The notes under the pieces: generated by a model | What the model was told of the DNA's origin: nothing | Databases searched by the model: none | What the model saw: only the letters and a program-made list of their open reading frames with translations | From: Poindextera sp036494815 | GTDB taxonomy: Bacteria > Pseudomonadota > Alphaproteobacteria > Caulobacterales > Caulobacteraceae | NCBI GenBank assembly: GCA_036494815.1 | Contig: DASXNV010000030.1 | Coordinates: 59,340-123,339 of the forward strand | Direction: 5' to 3' | DNA: 64,000 nucleotides | Program-made: the position numbers and the translations under genes | In this document: piece after piece, positions 61,181 to 64,000 of the stretch | Numbering within the stretch: the first letter of the stretch is position 1 | Layout of the letters: each line of letters begins with the position of its first letter

Positions 61181-61942
61181 CTAGATCCGCTTCAGATACG
61201 CGCTCGGCCAGTAGGTGACCCGGTCGCGAGTGACCCCTTCGTTGAACGGAAAGGCCGGCTCTTCGAGCACGAATTCCGCATGGTTGGCCACAAAGGCCTC
61301 CACGGCGCTGATAGGATTGTTCCAATCCCAGTCGGGGGCCGACCGCGGCGCGCCGGCCACCTGGGCCATGATCCCGTCGGTGGCGACGATATAGGAGCCC
61401 TGGGTCACCATCGGCCCATAGGCCTCCAGCTCGGCCAGGACGTGAGCCTTGGTGTGGTTGCTGTCCAGCAGCACCAGCACGGTTTCGCCGGGTTTGATGT
61501 GGGTCTTGACCTGATCAACCACAGCGGCGTCCACCGAGCTGCCCTCGATCAGGGCGATCAGCGGCGACATTTCGTGCCCCTCGATCGCCGCGCGGTTGTG
61601 CGGGCGAATTTCGATGTCGATGCCGACGATGCGGCCCTTGCCCATGGCCTTGCACAGGCTGGCATAGAAGATCAGCGAGCCGCCGTGGGCGACGCCGGTT
61701 TCGACGATCACATCCGGCTTGATCGCGTAGATCACTTCCTGGATACGGACCATGTCGTCTGGCAGCTGGATGATGGGGCGACCCATCCAGCTGAAACTAT
61801 AGACATATTTTGTGTCCCAACCGCAGCGGATCCAGGCGTCCGAGACGATCTTGAACGCCTCGGGAGACGCCATCGGATGGGTCGCGGACCCGTCTGGCCC
61901 GTCGACCGTGACCAGGCCGCGCGCTTCGTCGATAGTGATCAT
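61181..61942 (-). CDS. CmcI-like (cephalosporin hydroxylase family) O-methyltransferase
   Basis: A 253-residue Rossmann methyltransferase-like protein of the CmcI/rhamnosyl O-methyltransferase family (PF04989). The SAM loop is PDVIVETGVAHGGSLIFYAS at about residues 85-104; the acidic strand IVGIDIEIRPHNR and the motif LVLLDSNHTKAHVLAELEAY are diagnostic. CmcI takes part in cephamycin 7-alpha-methoxylation; relatives methylate glycan sugars. ATG 61942 is preferred to the in-frame TTG at 61978. Translationally close to the GT41 giant, so it probably methylates the sugar added by it. Confidence 0.85.
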   Translation of the reverse strand: MITIDEARGLVTVDGPDGSATHPMASPEAFKIVSDAWIRCGWDTKYVYSFSWMGRPIIQLPDDMVRIQEVIYAIKPDVIVETGVAHGGSLIFYASLCKAMGKGRIVGIDIEIRPHNRAAIEGHEMSPLIALIEGSSVDAAVVDQVKTHIKPGETVLVLLDSNHTKAHVLAELEAYGPMVTQGSYIVATDGIMAQVAGAPRSAPDWDWNNPISAVEAFVANHAEFVLEEPAFPFNEGVTRDRVTYWPSAYLKRI

Positions 61943-62028
61943 GGAAAAGGCGAGTCCCTGAAGCCGGTAAGACTTCAATACCGCCTAATTCGGTTACTGG
62001 CCCATTAACCATGGCGCCGCAGGGCTGA

Positions 62029-62064
62029 AAATGGCGGCCTCTCAGCTGTGAGAGGCCGCCATTT
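62029..62064 (-). terminator. Strong terminator between the RTX-like gene and the cmcI-like gene
   Basis: A perfect 16-bp inverted repeat (AAATGGCGGCCTCTCA / TGAGAGGCCGCCATTT) with a four-base loop, 11 bases past the RTX-like stop, followed on the minus strand by TTTTC. It should end the RTX-like transcript, so the cmcI-like gene and the GT41 gene need their own promoter in the roughly 85 bases downstream. Confidence 0.88.
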
Positions 62065-62074
62065 CCGATCGTCG

Positions 62075-64000
62075 CTAGACGGTGTGGAAGCTGCCGAAGT
62101 TGTAGGTCCAGGGGGTCGAGCCGTCGGTGGTGATCACCCCGACCAGGGTGCCGCCAGTGCTGAAGTTGCCGTTGGCGCTGTAGAACAGCTCGCCGGTGTT
62201 CTGCTCGTAGACGAACCCGCCGTGGCCGCCGGTGGCCAGGACCGCGGCGTGCAAGGCGGTGACGTCGGCGACGGCTTCGATATTGGTTCCGTTCACCAGG
62301 CCGCCGCTGATGGCGTAGGCGGCGTGGGCCTGGGTGAAGATCCCGGCGGTGTCCAGGCCGATGGTGTTGCCGGCGCCCTGGTTGAAGTTCATCACCGTGG
62401 TGAAGTTGCCGGCGCTGTCTTGGTCGAACACGAACACGTCCGCCGCCGCATGGCCGTAGACCTGGTTGACCCCACCGCCCGCAGCGACCGTCGCCGCGAC
62501 CCCAGAGATTGTGATGGTGTCGTTGCCCGTTCCGCCAAGGACGGTTTCGGCATTGGCCACCGTCACGTGGTTTGTCCCGTTGGCTAGGGTCAGGACGTCC
62601 GTGCCGCTGGTGAAGCTGACCTGGCCGCTGACCATGGCCGTCCCGAGCGTAATCGTATCATTGCCCGCGCCGGCCGTGATGGTTTCGACGTTCGACACCG
62701 TTGCGGTGTTGTTGAAGGCGCCGAAGGTCAAGGTGTCGGCGCCGGCGCCCAGATCGATCGAAGCGCCAGTGACCCCCGCGCCGAAGGTGATGGTGTCCGC
62801 ACCTGTCCCGCCGATCAGGGTCTCGACGTGAGAGACGGTGCCCGTGTTGGCGAAGGCGCCCAGGGTCAGCTTGTCGCTGCCAGCGCCCAGATCGATGGAC
62901 ATGCCGGTAGTCAGGGCGTTGCCCAGGGTGACCGAGTCGTTGCCTGTGCCGCCGACGATGGTCTCGACATTGTTCACCGTCGCCGTATTGGCGAAGTTGC
63001 CGAAGGTCAGGGTGTTGTTGCCCAGGCCCAGGTCGATGGAGGCGTTGGAGACCGCGGCCCCCAGGGTGATGGTGTCATCGCCCGTGCCGCCGGTCAGGGT
63101 TTCGACGTTCGACACTGTGGCGCTGTTGGTTCCGTTGGCCAGGGTCAGGATGTCATTGCCCAGGCCCAGGTCGAAGGACCCGCCCGCCACCGCGGTGGCC
63201 AGGGTGATGGTGTCCGCCCCCGAGCCGCCGACCACGCTTTCCACATTGGAGAGCGTCCCGGTATTGGCGAAGTTTCCGAGGGTCAGCTTGTCGGCGCCCG
63301 CGCCCAGATCCACCGACATGCCGGTGGTCAGGGCGGTGCCCAGGGTGACGGAGTCGCTGCCGGCGCCGCCGGCCAGGGTCTCCACATTCGACACGGTGGC
63401 CGAGTTGGTGAAGGCGCCGAAGGTCAGGGTGTCGCTGCCGGAGCCCAGGTCGATCGAACCGCCGGAGATCGCCGCGCCCAGGGTGATGGTGTCCGCCCCG
63501 GTGTTTCCGACGATGGTCTCCACATTGGACAGGGTGCCGGTGTTGGTGAAGGCGCCCAGGGTCAGTTTGTCGCTGCCTGCGCCCAGGTTGATGGACAGGC
63601 TGGTGGTCAGGGCGTTGGCCAGGGTGATGGTGTCCGCGCCCGAGCCGCCCGTGAGCGTTTCGACGTTGGTCACCGTGGCGGTGTTGGCGAAATTGCCCAG
63701 GGCCAGGGTGTCGGAGCCGGCGCCCAGGTCGATGGAGGCGCCCACCGCCGCCGCGCCCAGGGTGATGGCGTCGGCGCCCGTGCCGCCGGCCAGGGTCTCG
63801 ACGTTGGACACCGTGGCGGTGTTGCCGCCGTTGGCGAAGGTCAGGTTATCGGCGCCGACGCCCAGGTCCACCGAGCCGTTGGCCAAGGTGGTGGCCAAGG
63901 TGATGACATCCGCGCCGGAGGCGCCGACGACAGTCTCGACATTCGACAAGGTGCCGGTGTTGGCGAAGGCGCCCAAGGTCAGCTTGTCGCTGCCCGCGCC
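62075..64000 (-). CDS. Large RTX-like repeat surface protein (5' part beyond window)
   Basis: The visible 641 residues are the C-terminal part of a larger protein; the frame is open to the window edge. About 470 residues are 46/47-residue repeats, T(V/L)SNVETL-GG-TGAD-ITL ... SIDLGAGSDTLTFG-F-NTA, each holding two RTX-like GGxGxDxx turns that usually bind calcium. The C-terminal 130 residues (FVFDQDSAGNFTTVMNFNQG, VYEQNTGELFYSANGNFSTG) resemble the end of hemolysin-type proteins, where a non-cleaved type I secretion signal lies. No Cys is seen, and about one residue in five of a repeat is Thr or Ser. Likely a secreted adhesin or surface-layer protein, and the best candidate acceptor for the GT41 enzyme. 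Confidence 0.85.
   Translation of the reverse strand, partial: GAGSDKLTLGAFANTGTLSNVETVVGASGADVITLATTLANGSVDLGVGADNLTFANGGNTATVSNVETLAGGTGADAITLGAAAVGASIDLGAGSDTLALGNFANTATVTNVETLTGGSGADTITLANALTTSLSINLGAGSDKLTLGAFTNTGTLSNVETIVGNTGADTITLGAAISGGSIDLGSGSDTLTFGAFTNSATVSNVETLAGGAGSDSVTLGTALTTGMSVDLGAGADKLTLGNFANTGTLSNVESVVGGSGADTITLATAVAGGSFDLGLGNDILTLANGTNSATVSNVETLTGGTGDDTITLGAAVSNASIDLGLGNNTLTFGNFANTATVNNVETIVGGTGNDSVTLGNALTTGMSIDLGAGSDKLTLGAFANTGTVSHVETLIGGTGADTITFGAGVTGASIDLGAGADTLTFGAFNNTATVSNVETITAGAGNDTITLGTAMVSGQVSFTSGTDVLTLANGTNHVTVANAETVLGGTGNDTITISGVAATVAAGGGVNQVYGHAAADVFVFDQDSAGNFTTVMNFNQGAGNTIGLDTAGIFTQAHAAYAISGGLVNGTNIEAVADVTALHAAVLATGGHGGFVYEQNTGELFYSANGNFSTGGTLVGVITTDGSTPWTYNFGSFHTV
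62500..64000 (-). repeat. 46/47-residue (138/141-bp) tandem repeats with a 696-bp higher-order period
   Basis: Ten full repeats, a degenerate eleventh, and a partial one at the edge are visible. Repeats n and n+5 are more alike than neighbours: the unit starting at 63952 (TLSNVETVVG) and the one at 63256 (TLSNVESVVG) are exactly 696 bases apart, and the next pairs follow the same order. Five units of 46+46+47+46+47 residues make 232 residues, or 696 bases. The repeats with KLTLG occur at fixed places in the higher-order unit. Confidence 0.88.

Noticed and set aside
62500..64000. Regular spacing resembling a CRISPR array or satellite DNA
   Set aside because: The period is 138/141 bases, keeps the reading frame, and codes for RTX-like turns; there are no short identical repeats with unique spacers.

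Overview
This is a GC-rich, gene-dense stretch of chromosome from an alphaproteobacterium, most likely Caulobacterales (Caulobacter/Phenylobacterium-like). That placement is inferred from gene content and order: a usg gene, a DUF6481 gene, ubiK back to back with lgt-midA-pgeF, prs followed by rplY-pth-ychF, a petABC cluster divergent from trmL-hemF, and a tRNA-Arg(CCU) gene split by a group I intron. Most genes are ordinary core genes packed in short operons with start/stop overlaps; GTG and TTG starts are common.

Layout. 1-2.0 kb: the 5' part of a clpP-type protease gene behind an ArsR regulator and an SRPBCC protein, a periplasmic thioredoxin-fold protein, and usg. 2.4-3.3 kb: the intron-split tRNA and a decayed AraC-type regulator. 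3.3-9.0 kb: phosphate import (DUF47/Pit) with a Nudix enzyme, then purine salvage (mtnP, apt) with a secreted phosphoesterase and a 2OG oxygenase. 9.2-18.6 kb: a secreted repeat protein, selO, nhaA, an esterase, an aldehyde dehydrogenase, pterin/folate genes (SDR plus folB), several small proteins and a cold-shock gene. 18.9-23.9 kb: ilvE, an OmpR-type two-component pair and a hybrid sensor kinase. 24-35.6 kb: core housekeeping (proC, ubiK, lgt, midA, pgeF, prs, rplY, pth, ychF) and two dienelactone-hydrolase genes. 35.7-40.5 kb: the cytochrome bc1 operon, trmL-hemF and a ParDE-type toxin-antitoxin pair. 40.6-46.8 kb: a cupin, a serine hydrolase, a tRNA CCA-adding enzyme, a CoA-type Nudix enzyme, DUF1285, an acetyltransferase and an MFS transporter. 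46.8-53.7 kb: a uronate catabolism operon (uxaC-kdgK-manD-GH31) and a VanY-like lipoprotein.

The last 10 kb is the most unusual part. One open frame of 2508 codons (53651-61177, minus strand) encodes four complete, fused modules, each a TPR solenoid followed by an OGT/SPINDLY-type (GT41) catalytic domain; three catalytic blocks are 361 residues by my count and the fourth is 365. Three bases upstream lies a CmcI-like putative sugar O-methyltransferase. Before that, past a strong 16-bp terminator, is the 3' part of a large Thr/Ser-rich RTX-like surface protein built from 46/47-residue repeats that are themselves arranged in a 232-residue (696-bp) higher-order repeat. I propose that these three genes are a glycosylation system for a repetitive secreted adhesin or surface-layer protein: cytoplasmic O-glycosylation by a four-headed GT41 enzyme, optional methylation of the glycan, then type I secretion. 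The architecture is read directly from the sequence; the functional link is inference.
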